Source: Agapanthus africanus
Lineage: Eukaryota > Streptophyta > Magnoliopsida > Asparagales > Amaryllidaceae
Reading direction: 5' to 3'
DNA: 64,000 bases
Assembly: GCA_030015575.1 (NCBI GenBank)
Contig: CM057337.1
Coordinates: forward strand, 294,090,044 to 294,154,043
A model generated the notes under the pieces. It saw nothing but the letters and a program-made list of their open reading frames with translations, ran no database searches and had not been told where the DNA came from. Below are positions 54,701-64,000 of the stretch, in pieces. The translations under genes and the position numbers were made by a program. The stretch's first letter is position 1. Each line of letters begins with the position of its first letter.

Positions 54701-55668
54701 TAATAGGAAATGACATTCCTATGCTACAATCTGTCAAGGGTTTCTTGTCACACAGGTTCTCCATGAAAGACCTGGGTGATGCCTCTTACATCCTGGGGAT
54801 CCGGATCCATCGTGATAGATCCAAGAGGATATTAGGACTTTCACAGTCCAGGTACATCGACACCGTACTGAAAAGATTCAGTATGGAAGATTCCAAGCGC
54901 GGTAACCTACCGGCTTGTCACGGGATCACCCTCTCTAAAGAGATGTCTCCCAAGACTGATTTGGAGAGGGATCGCATGTCTATTATACCCTACGCTTCTG
55001 CGGTAGGCTCTATAATGTATGCGATGTTGTGTACCAGACCGGATGTAGCTTATGCACTGAGTGTACTAAGCCGGTATCAGTCAAACCCTGGGGAGAAACA
55101 TTGGATAGCAGTAAAGAACATTCTCAAGTACCTGAGAAGGACTAAGGAGATGTTCTTGGTGTATGGCGGAAAAGACCTCCAGATTGAGGCCTTTGCTGAC
55201 TCCAGCTTCCAGAGTGACAAGGATGATTCCAAGTCCATGTCGGGTTTTGTCTTTACCCTCAATGTAGGGGCGGTGTGTTGGAAGAGTTCCAAACAGGAAA
55301 CCGTTGCAGACTCGACTATGGAAGCGGAATACATCGCTGCATCTGATGCCGCAAAAGAAGCTGTCTGGATAAGGAAGTTCTTAAAAGAACTTCAGGTGGT
55401 TCCGTCCATTGTTGACCCAGTACCTCTGTATTGCGACAACAACGGGGCTATAGCTTTAGCAAAGGAACCCAGGTCCCATCAGAGATCCAGGCACATCTTG
55501 AGGCGGTATCACCTGATCAGGGAAATCGTGGATCACAAGGAGATCGAGGTTCGGAGGGTTGCTTCAGAAGAGAACACTGCAGATCCATTCACCAAGGCCC
55601 TACCCCAGACTCAGTTCGAGCGGCTGATCGAGATGATAGGTCTTCGATACGCCAGTACATGGCCTTAG
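51718..55668 (+). CDS. Copia gag-pol polyprotein (element F)
   Basis: 1316 residues from ATG 51718, the start that matches A's Gag. Gag with UBN2-like region and basic linker; zinc knuckle from C256 (C-X2-C-X4-H-X4-C); protease DTGS at D306; integrase HHCC finger, then D502, D565 and E601 with D-35-E spacing; reverse transcriptase YVDD at 989-992; RNase H with a TMEAEY motif and YCDNNGA. In RNase H, ADSSF replaces TDSSF with the catalytic Asp kept. All signature residues are present and there are no lesions. The stop abuts the polypurine tract and there is no env. The complete frame, nearly identical LTRs and intact target duplication make this the most likely active element in the window. 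Confidence 0.96.
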   Translation: MTGLKLLLDKNILTGPNYKDWLRNVKLAISYDKLGYLLTTKAPPVPGPTSSVADKEIRKTWEIDSAKARCLVLASMDNDHQRRHENMDLESIFLHTKELYGEQSRIARYEVSKKLFSTKLAVGSSVADHVLKMIGYTEELAELGTTLDSELYTDIILQSLPSTYAQFILNFNLQEKEVELSELLNLLRSAEGTLQKGRDTPALFVGGSSSSRSKAKAKGKRKKAPAKPRGGVSKVGTKGKEKATKIAGKLVSKEECFYCHKSGHWKKDCRAWKARTQELKQVAASASGVYVIENCLSINSTSWVLDTGSGSHICNSLQALRNRRFLKAGDMTLRVANGASMDAKAVGDYHLGMSDGHVLVLRNCFFVPNATCNIFSVSLVSKEGYEFAFVSNVVNIHLNQVLIGSGTLSNGIYVLNQPQIFNVQNTHKRKSPDINHAFLWHCRLGHINETRLTKLHKEGYLDPFEYESYATCESCLMGKMTKTPFTGHGERASELLGLIHSDVCGPMSTHARSGYSYFITFTDDFSRYGHVFLMKHKSEAFEKFRDYKNEVEKQTGKSIKILRSDRGGEYLSAEFLDYLKENGILSQRTPPYTPQHNGVSERRNRTLLDMVRSMMSKAELPRSFWGYALEAAAYLLNKAPTKIVPTTPYQMWSGKKPCLKYLKIWGCPAFVKKQHADKLEARSVQCKFVGYPKNSRGYLFYSAEEQKVFVSQHARFLETEFLETQISGNAIELEEIPEPQAITESLEEPVSSKEQDIPMPLRRSSRQSHPPERYYGFLIDGDREDCIIDYDEPTSFQQAVQSVDSVKWLDAMRTEMESMYTNKVWTLDIAPDGVKPVGCKWIFKRKIGVDGQVETYKARLVAKGFRQRPGLDYDETFSPVAMLKSIRILLAIAAFHDYEIWQMDVKTAFLNGNLEECVYMDQPEGFIQSGSSGKVCKLLKSIYGLKQASRSWNICFDETVKEFDFIKNPDEPCIYSRFVARTVVFLVLYVDDILLIGNDIPMLQSVKGFLSHRFSMKDLGDASYILGIRIHRDRSKRILGLSQSRYIDTVLKRFSMEDSKRGNLPACHGITLSKEMSPKTDLERDRMSIIPYASAVGSIMYAMLCTRPDVAYALSVLSRYQSNPGEKHWIAVKNILKYLRRTKEMFLVYGGKDLQIEAFADSSFQSDKDDSKSMSGFVFTLNVGAVCWKSSKQETVADSTMEAEYIAASDAAKEAVWIRKFLKELQVVPSIVDPVPLYCDNNGAIALAKEPRSHQRSRHILRRYHLIREIVDHKEIEVRRVASEENTADPFTKALPQTQFERLIEMIGLRYASTWP

Positions 55669-55682
55669 TGCAAGTGGGAGAT
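55669..55682 (+). other. F polypurine tract
   Basis: TGCAAGTGGGAGAT, immediately after the stop and before the LTR. Confidence 0.85.
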
Positions 55683-57753
55683 TGTTAGTGTATATGCCCT
55701 AGAGGCCATTACTGTATCATACTAGTTTGTATATTACTTAATGGAAGCTTGGGATATTCACCTTGTATAAACAATCTTGCTAAATATAGTAGTATGCTAC
55801 TTGGTTTGTTTCTACTTCAATGTGTACTTGTGTTTATTTCAGTATATCACTTATACGCATTAGTGGAGCCCTTAGGATCTTTGCTTGATTACCAGCGTTG
55901 TGATGGCAGTCACACTCGTGGGGGCTGGGTAATCTATAAGCACATCCTTATACAGGTCCCTAGTCGCAGGACTATCGAGACGGGGCATCGATACTCCGGA
56001 GTAGACTAGCGTATGCGCTTCTCATCCCAGTGTGGGAGATGGTCTGTCCCACAGCCATCAGTACGTCGTACTGGAGATAGTATACGGGTGCTCGTTAGGT
56101 TACGGGTACACTGGACAGGACTCGTAGGGAACTGAAAGGTTGGTATTATACCTATCGTCAGTTATCAGTTCCCAGGTGACATGAGTACAGCTTAGTCCGC
56201 TGACTTGATACTGGCACTTCGCCTCGAGTGTGTTCCCACTACACTTTGATCACTACCCTACCACGGCTCAAAGGAGTTGTGCAAACATGTAGTGGTTGGG
56301 TGCAGTCCCGAAGCACTTGGAGGCAGTGACGGTTAGACAGGATTCGTCTCTCCCGGTATTGGGGGTTGACATCGCGCTGTGTCTAGGAGAGCCATTACAC
56401 GAGTAGTCCCTGGCCAGGGCAAGCGAGATATACTGGTAGGTTCCAGTGTTATCTCAGGGTGTTTTGGGCTTCACTCCGACACGACTTGTACCGCTATTGG
56501 GGGACTGACGTTTACCGCCCCCTAGGCCCGCCATGCGATGTATCAGACGAACAGACCGGACTGTGCGGAGAATGTCACATTCAGACTCAGTAGGAGTTCA
56601 GATGGGGTTTCACCTCGTCAGCCTTCTTGTCGACATCTACCTGGGAACCGTTACGCACAGCTAGTGCCGCTTGCGGTCTGTGGTTAAACCCACTGCCAGC
56701 GTAGTGTCGAGTCTTTAGAGTCCCACACAGAGGGTATTCGCCTCTGGGCAAAACAGAGTAGAGGTCGCATGGTTTTGCGACAGGGTTCGTTCTCATCCGC
56801 GCACTTGTGCACGTTTGGAGTCCGGACGGATTATACTGGCAGGCTCTGGTTTGAGCCAGATACTGGTATATGTTTTGGGGGTTGCTTTTATCTCTTGGTA
56901 TTCTTGTTCCTCGGAACGAGAATGCAGGTGTGTATGCACAGTTGCTTGAGGCGGAGGATGAGGTTTTTCATTAGGGTTTCGGAACGGGTGCGTATGCACA
57001 GTTGACAGTCTTCATTTTCCAAACCCTAATGGATTTATAAATTATCTATTAATAATAGTAATTAAATGAGAATTTTGTTATGGTTGATTTTGTTGACTTG
57101 TTGACCATGGTTGACTTGTTGACCATGGTTGAATGTTGACCACCATCATGCTTTAAAAAGTCCTCCTTGATTTATGCTTACATGAAGCATGGTAGTGGTC
57201 ATTCCAAATTACCATCAACTATTCTCATTTTCAATTATTATTATTAGATAATTCTTTTCTTTTGGCATTATGGTTGCAAGAAAGAAAAGATTGCTCATTA
57301 TCTCATTTGGCTTCTCTCTCCTCTCTTCATCTTCTTCTTCCTCTAGCAAAGAGAAACCATCTCATGTGTTGAGAATCCTTCTCTTTAAAAAGGAAAAGCA
57401 AACCCTAGTCACTCTCTACTCATTCTAGGTTCAAGGTTTAGCAAGCCGGAAACCCTAGTTCACTCAAAGATCGAGGAAGAGCCCAAAGGTCGAACCTTCG
57501 AGGTGGATCCATCTTCGACGGAAGAAGGCGACAAGAAGAGAACCATCAACCTCTACAAGGTTTAAAGAAGAAGGAGTTCAAGTATAGGTATAACCATCTT
57601 CCATAGTAGCTAACTCTCTTTAGCAAGAATGCTAGTTTAGTTTAGACACGATCCCGACCTTGTTTAGTCCATGTTGCCTCTTGCGATAAAAATTTGTTTT
57701 TTATACCGTTTCCGCCTCCCCGTAAGAACCGGGGGTCGCAATATGGACTTACA
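55683..57753 (+). repeat. F 3' LTR (2071 bp)
   Basis: Same length as the 5' LTR; about 8 substitutions seen. Followed by the ATACT duplication (57754-57758). Confidence 0.97.
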
Positions 57754-57758
57754 ATACT

Positions 57759-59123
57759 AGGACGTCCGTATTTAGTATTTAGCCAACAATAGAAAATACG
57801 GATTCCACAGTCGCGATGAATAGCCAAGCCCACACCCTGGACCCCTACGAGAGCGGAAAGCGACCCTACCAATTCTGGAGTTTAGGAGACCCGGTCTCGA
57901 CTCCTCGAGATAGCCTCCCACTGAACCCCAGAACCCGGTCACCTGTGCTCCCTTCTTTGGGTCCATCCTAATGCGGAAAAGTAAATAATATACAACACTG
58001 GTGGCATGAACCTCAACCTGGAAGTGCCCCAAATAAAAGAATATTACATTACAATTGAATTTCCATGAATGAAAATATAAAACTCTCATCTCACATAAAA
58101 CTCCCGGCTATTCAATCGCGACAATCCTGCACAACATATCTCAGCAACACATAATATCACATATCATCAACGTAAGTAAATATGCATACACCGATCGTCG
58201 CCGATGTATAGCAACGAAGATCGGTAATACAACTACATACTACACTTACGGTCACAGAAAAGAAAGTGTAAAACTACAATATTTGGAATCCACAATCACT
58301 TTAGACATCATAAATCCGAAATATCACATACTTCGCATTTCATGCCTAACTCTATGAATTCCACATATTGTATCACATTCCAGATAAATAGACAGTATTA
58401 AACTTTTCGAACAGATAATCAAATACCCAAAATTTCCCAAAGTGCTCAACACTTGAGCGGAGTTCAAATAATCCCAGAATATGTCATAGTCCCAGTGATC
58501 CAGCCGTAGAAGGGTCAAGCCAACGACTCAGATGTGGCACGCCGTACTGCCCCAAACCCGAAGGTTCAAAAGGCAGTTCAAGACGGTCACATAATCGAGT
58601 TAAGGTTTGTTGTCTTCTAGAGGGTCCACCGCTTAACTTGTACAATTTTTCCGAAAGATTTAAACCCAATAAAAATTCAACACTTGAAAGTTTGCCGTTC
58701 CGGGTTAAAGTGGGTTAATGATATCCGTTCAAATAGTTTAACAGTTTCTAAATATCCGGAAATAAAAACGAATTTAAATATTCCGATCAAATCTACGATT
58801 ACAAAAGAAACCCCAGAATACTCAACACTTGAGTCAGAATAAAAATACCCATAAAATAGTAAATACAGATACAAGAATTACTTTACAAAAACCCGTGCCT
58901 AATACACTAATACTGCCGCGGAACCGCCGCCGATGGGGGGTATTTGCCGCGGTTCCGCTGCCACGTGGTCGAATTAGAGGCACAAATTTCACAGTAATTC
59001 TTATCTTTTCTTGCTGTATTTTTCAGGTAATTTTAATTCAGAAAAACCCTGGATTTTGAAAAATTTCCAGAGAGGTGGTAAATTTCGTCGGTTCGGGTTC
59101 GATCGGAGTTTTAACTTCGTAAA
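57759..59123 (-). other. H leader, PBS-proximal part
   Basis: It continues H's leader after F. On the minus strand it has the 132-nt conserved block (58496-58627) and the GC hairpin (arms about 58915-58930 and 58946-58961), and stops where I is inserted. No coding gene seen. Confidence 0.8.
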
Positions 59124-61353
59124 TGTTAGTTATATGTATGCCCTAGAGGCCATTACTGTACATTGGATGTATATTGTAGTGGATGCTGGGACATATATAG
59201 GGAGGACTTTCTTGCTCGACATGATAGTATGCTATCTGGTTGCTCTTTACCTTAACGTGTACACTGATTGTCTCTCTGATACATGTTGGTAAAGCCCTTA
59301 GGATGTGTACTTGACTATCTGGACTATGATGCGGATCATACTAGTGGGGACATGGTAGTCTATAAGTACATCCTTCAAAGTCCCTAGTCGTGGGTGTATC
59401 GAGACGGGGCATCGATATACCAGAGTAGACTAGCGTATACCTTCTCGACCCATACAGATGGGCGATGGATGATCCCATATCCATTGGTGTTTGACATCGG
59501 AGATGATATACGGGTGCTCAGTAGAGACTGGGTACACTGGACGGACTCGCCGAGAACTCCCAGATGGTATTATACCTCACGTCAGATGGCAGTTCTCTGG
59601 TGACACTGGTACAGAGTAGTCTGTTGACCCGAGATCGTCATAGAGTCTTGTGTGGTTCCCACTGTGCTTTGATTTCCATCTTACCACGTCCAAGAGGGCG
59701 TGCAAAATGGTGGTTTTTGGGTACAGTCCCGAGTCACATGGAGGCAATGAGCGATAGGAGGGGATTCGTCTCTCCCGGTATAGGGAGTTGATGTTGCGCT
59801 GTGTTCGATTGGCTATAACAGGAAATCCCTGGCCAGGGTTGCTGAGATTTACTGGTAAGTGTTACCAGTAGTTTCTCGAATTGTTATAGAGCTCATATCG
59901 ACACGACTTATCGAGCTATTGGGGTCTGACGTATACCACCCCTAGGCAAGATATGCGACATATCAGACGATCAGACCGGACTGTACGGTAGTGTTACTGG
60001 TTGGATTCACTGGAGTGTGAGCTGGCTTGCTCGTCGATCTTCTGATCGCTCAATACCCGGGTGGCCGTTACGTTTAGCAGACCGCTTGCGGCTTGTGGGT
60101 GTTTGATATGATCATCACCTGCTGCCGGCGTATTGACGAGTCTTTAGAGTCCTACACAGAGGTTTCCTGGCTCAAGCGAAACGAAATAGGAGCGCATATG
60201 AGATATGTGCGGGACCGAGAATAATGCGTGTATATGATACCGTATTTCATTCTCGCGATGAATGTGTCGAATGGTTATATGCGATATAACCTAGTTATCG
60301 AATCGAGGGTTGATTCGATAAGCAGATACATTGGATACTAGTCGGTTATATGCGAATGACCGGATCGTTAAATCAAGTGTTAATTTAATGATTTAATGCA
60401 TAATTATATATTTGATATATTACTTTGCGTTAACTAGTATCGGTTCACTTAAGATGGATTTTCTCACTCGGATGTGCGCATTGTATATGCGATATACTTT
60501 TGTGCACTTGTTTGTATCATGTTTGATGATACATGTTTACTTGGTTAAGTGTAAAGAATTAAACCATGGTTAAACATATAATTAGGGTTTTATTTTTCCA
60601 TTTCTTATTTATTCATTTATTTATTTGTTTATACATTTTGGAAAATAAATGGAAAAGAGAAAAGAATGGTGGCTTTATTTGTTGTTTAGTTGAAGCTTCA
60701 TGAAGCTTTGACTTTGTCCACCATTCTTATCTCATCCTTAACCCTAACCATTCCTTTAACCTTGGTCAATTCTCTACACATAACCATAGTTAGAATTATG
60801 ATAAGTATTGTTTTTCTATTCTTTTTAAAAAAAAGAACTTATCATAATACCTTCTTGTTCTTCTTCATCTTCTTCCATGAAGAAACCTTCACTTCATCAA
60901 TGGCAACTTGATGAAATGAGTGAGAAATCCAATTCTAAAGTCTACCCACTTCCTATTTCTTCATCCTCTACCTCTTGCCAAGTAGTAGAGTGTGTTTTCT
61001 TCACAAGTTTCTTGACTTGGTGAAGTCGGAGCTTGATTTAGCGATGCCTCGACGTAGATCATCTTCGGCATGGACATCGATGACCTAGCCCGTCCATTCT
61101 CCGATGAAGTCGACGCTAGAGCCCGGGACTTATTATGGACAGCGAGGAGACTTCATTGCGGAGCTATGGAGGTGGAGAACCGGATCTACAAAGGTTGTAT
61201 TTCCGTATCTCTTAGTTAAGTGTTAACTAGTTTATTGTTTCGCCTAGAAATCTAGCCGACGATCCATAGTCTAGGGTTTCTCGGCACCGTATTTTTGAAA
61301 TTGGCATGGTTGATGCCTTGTGAGACCTCACTAGGGTGCCTAGGAACCCTACA
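59124..61353 (+). repeat. I 5' LTR (2230 bp)
   Basis: TGTTAG...CTACA. Two-tier hairpin at 59306-59370, palindrome at 59827-59838, GAGA/TCTC hairpin at 59844-59877, heat-shock-like motif at 60692-60709 and donor-like ACAAAG|GTTGTA (61193/61194). The LTR exon frame seen in E is broken by stops here. Confidence 0.94.
60692..60709 (+). promoter_or_regulatory. Heat-shock-element-like motif in I LTR
   Basis: GAAGCTTCATGAAGCTTT gives GAA-TTC-GAA with two-base spacers, about 490 bp upstream of the donor-like site. Confidence 0.5.
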
Positions 61354-61354
61354 G

Positions 61355-61366
61355 TGGTATCAGAGC
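61355..61366 (+). other. I primer-binding site
   Basis: TGGTATCAGAGC, one base after the LTR. Confidence 0.93.
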
Positions 61367-64000
61367 CTAGCTAAAGCCTTAGGAGAAGTCTAGACGCAAT
61401 TTGAAGTCCGAACGAACCCGAAACCCAACCCGGAAAATGCTCTCTGTCCTTTTTCTAAAATCTGGGATTTTTCAACATTAAAAATATGCAGAAAATCAAG
61501 CAGGGTTTTCTAGGAATTACTGTAAATTTCGTGGACCTAATTCAACTTTCCCACCGCGGTTCCGCGGCATGAGCAAGGCTCATGCGGCGGATCCGCGGCC
61601 GTACGGCCATAGTATTTAAATTATTTTGCACAGTAATTCTTAGTTTCCAGTGGTGATTTTTCTGGGAATTTTTAATATTTTTTCTAGAGTTGAATTTTCT
61701 GGGATTGATTTGGGGATTCGGTGTTTCGATCGGAGTATCAAATTTTGTCTGTGTGGCTTTCCGGATAATTTTTAGAATATGTTAAAAAGTTCGACTGGAT
61801 ATAAATAACCAATTTTTCCCCTGTCGGGAAATTTCCAAGTGTTAGATTTTTCCGTAGTTTAACGACGTTCTAAGTAGTGCAAGTAACGCGATGGACCCTC
61901 TAGAAGACAACAAACCTTAACTCGATTATGTGACCATCTTGAACTGCCCTTTGAACCTTCGGGTTTGGGGCAGTACGGCGTGCTACATGTGAGGCGTTGG
62001 CTTGACCCTTCTACGGCTGGACCGTCGGTACTGAGGCACGAACTGAATGTTGTTAGACTTATTTCATGTGTTGATCTGTATCGGGAAAACTTGGGTGTTC
62101 GATTGTTCGATCGGAAAGTTTAACATTTTCTGTTTATCTGGAATGTGATACAATAATTGGAATTCACAAAGAGTTATGAGATAACTGAATGAATGTTATA
62201 AACATAGCAGTTTAGTCTCACTTGATCGGTTGCCACGGAATTTTGATGTGATCAAAAGTCCGTCGCAATCACGTAGCGTACGCGGATATTCGCCGGGTAA
62301 ACTTAATAGACAGCCTCACTCCATAGCCCCGACCAAGTGACTGTAGGAGAACCCCGTCGCCGAAAGCATCCGTTCGGGTGCTCGCGGCAGCGGTGTTCCG
62401 CCTTGGTGCACTTCGTCAACGGTATCGAGGGTGCGGCCGCCTACTGAAGTTTGCGACGAGTATTCGATCAGGATGTCGGGAATTTTGTTGAATTGCCCGA
62501 CTTGATATTGAAAAGAGTTTTCGATTTTGAGAGTAAAATGCGGGGTTTATAATTGTTAGGCATGCGATGTCTAAGTAATTCATTTGGTCAGGCATGCGAT
62601 GTCTGAGGTGGTTGCGGATTCCAACTGTTGTAGTTTTACACTTTCTTTTCTGTGACCGTAAGTGTAATATGTGATATCGCCGGTTTCGTTGCTATATGTC
62701 AACGACAATTGGGATGGACATATTTACTTAAGTTGATGACATGCGATGTTATGTGTTGCTGGATATGTTATATTGGATCGTCGTGTTTGAATAGCCGGGG
62801 GTTTTTATGTGAGATGAGTGTTTTTCATTTTCATTCATGTAAAAACTTGTATGTAATATTCTTTTATTGGGGCACTTCCAGGTTGCGGAAGTTGTCACCG
62901 TTTGTATATTATTTACTTTTCCGCACTAGGATAGACCCAAGGAGGGGAGTACAAGTAACCGGGTTCTAGGGTCCAGTGGGAGACCAACTCGAGGAGTCCA
63001 GTCCGGGTCTCCTAACTCTAGAATTGGTAGGGTTGCTTGCCGCTCTCGTAGGGGTCTAGGGGTGTGGGTTTGGCTATTCATCACGACCGTGGAATTCGTG
63101 TTTTATACTGGCTCGTATTGAAAACACGGACGTCCTAGTATATCCAATATTTCATATGTTTCTTCTGCTGCGATATCTGTGATGTGATCATGTGATGTTC
63201 TGTGATAGATACAGTATATAGTATATATGATATATTATATAGATGTTACTTATATTTTACACCCGTGCTAGCCCTGCCCTGCTCTGCCGTTAGTTACCTA
63301 ACCTAACGGTGCACGAGGGGACATCGAGGCGAATGCGGATGGCATAAGTGTACGTCGTATTTATCTGTGATGTTTAGGTACATTAAATGATGGGACTTCA
63401 TTAATGTGATTAATGAAATAAAAGAAACCTAAGATGTTGTAGAATCGAATTTCAAAATTAAAACAGGTAGCTACAGTTCTTGCTTTGCACAGCGGTATAT
63501 GTGATATATCCTGCACCTTATTCGATAAGGAAAGGACCGAGATCCCTTCACCGGGAGTGACTCCTTTAGCAATAACTGGCAGATGCTACACACTCGGTTT
63601 GTCTTTTGATTGCTTTTAAGTGTTTTTGCTATGCACAGTGATATATATGATATATCCCGCAACTCATTCGACGAGGAAAGGACCGACGATCCCTTCACCG
63701 GGAGTGACTCCTTTAGCAAAACTAGAAAAGCCTCAAATGCACTCCATTTCAAAATTATTTGATTCTACAACGATATCAAGTTCATTACGCAATAGGTTTT
63801 CAGAAAAACCTGTCGTAGCCCTCCGTCATTTCAGATACGTACTAGTTAGTATTCGTGCTGCGGTTGTTTGGCCTCCGTCAAGGCGTAGTGTACGGTAGCT
63901 AACTAGTGCTTATCTGCTAGCATATGATGCGATTGGATTAGGGTATTCGTACGGCGTTGTTTGGCCTCCGTCAAGGGTCGTGCGGGTGGGTTTAATTCAA
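61367..64000 (+). other. I leader (incomplete)
   Basis: GC hairpin (arms 61556-61574 and 61578-61596), conserved block 61893-62024, foreign insertion 62227-62499, tandem duplication 63481-63722, and stem-loops 1 and 2 (63858-63888 and 63948-63984) with core GTTTGGCCTCCGTCAAGG. The third stem-loop and the gag start would lie past the window. Confidence 0.8.
62220..62506. mobile_element. 273-bp unclassified insertion in I leader
   Basis: Absent from the aligned E leader, where TTTGAT runs straight into ATTGAAAAG. It is bounded by a 7-bp direct repeat ACTTGAT (62220-62226, 62500-62506), like a target-site duplication. More GC-rich than its surroundings. I see no clear terminal inverted repeats, poly-A tail or coding frame. 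Confidence 0.6.

Larger units (their letters stand above)
47625..57753 (+). mobile_element. Element F: complete, apparently autonomous Copia
   Basis: 10,129 bp with two 2071-bp LTRs differing at about 8 sites by eye (0.4%), iMet PBS, full gag-pol, polypurine tract and a perfect ATACT duplication. It is inserted in H's leader, which rejoins cleanly at 57759. With A it is the best candidate donor of Gag for B, E and H. Confidence 0.98.
40780..59123 (-). mobile_element. Element H: gag-deleted, frameshifted Copia split by F and I
   Basis: Minus-strand element inserted in G's repeat array (left target copy GTTAA, 40775-40779). The 3' LTR is 40780-42972, pol 42987-46254, the leader 46264-47624, continuing at 57759-59123 beyond F. 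The leader is then broken by I at 59124 (GTAAA, 59119-59123). H's PBS and 5' LTR lie outside the window. Confidence 0.92.
59124..64000 (+). mobile_element. Element I: Copia, right part outside window
   Basis: 5' LTR, PBS and leader only; the window ends before gag or pol. It is inserted in H's leader (left target copy GTAAA, 59119-59123). The leader is closest to E's and contains an extra 273-bp insertion. Confidence 0.93.

Noticed and set aside
59134-59292. U3-start frame in I as a gene
   Set aside because: Shorter and frameshifted relative to B and E; degraded or never coding.

Overview
This 64 kb window is plant nuclear DNA made almost entirely of LTR retrotransposons inserted into one another. 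I see no host gene, rRNA, tRNA or CRISPR. The plant assignment rests on the Ty1/copia gag-PR-INT-RT-RNaseH polyproteins, primer-binding sites complementary to initiator-Met tRNA (TGGTATCAGAGC) and a Ty3-type Gag common in plant elements. The pol motifs look most like the Angela/BARE-Tork group of Copia. I cannot name the species.

Layout (element letters are mine). A (+, 1-9305) sits in an LTR of B (-, 9306-16475). B sits in an LTR of C (-, 16476-23999), C in an LTR of D (-, 24000-24354), and D in a sliver of another LTR, Y (24355-24414). The right half starts with LTR X (-, 24415-25394 and 36009-36187). X is split by the complete element E (+, 25395-36008, TSD CATAT) and by G (+, 36188-40779), a Ty3-type element with gag only as far as it can be seen. 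H (-, 40780 to about 59123) is inserted in G. H is in turn split by the complete element F (+, 47625-57753, TSD ATACT) and by I (+, 59124 to beyond the window). Each side is about five insertions deep. LTR divergence judged by eye agrees with this order: about 0.1% for A (765 bp compared), 0.4% for F, 1% for B, 1.3% for E and 6-7% for C.

A and F carry complete gag-pol frames. B, E and H share an in-frame loss of most of Gag, including the zinc knuckle. C lost Gag through a different junction and has many stops. The gag-deleted elements would need Gag supplied by relatives such as A or F.

The most interesting signal is non-coding. (1) Each Copia leader has a donor-like site in R/U5 and a branch-pyrimidine-CAG acceptor just before gag. 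Splicing would remove the PBS and the roughly 2-3 kb leader. In A, B, E and H the junction is phase 0. In A the presumed first exon has no ATG. (2) The leader contains three repeated stem-loops whose loop sequence is uniform within an element but differs between elements, plus a GC-rich hairpin near the PBS. (3) The U3 has stem-loops whose paired bases change together across LTR families. Together these suggest a division between spliced mRNA and unspliced, structured RNA for packaging. (4) The LTR families carry different candidate stress-response modules: heat-shock elements (B, C, E, I), a W-box cluster (F) and a 58-bp G-box tandem array (G). All of (1)-(4) is inference from sequence.
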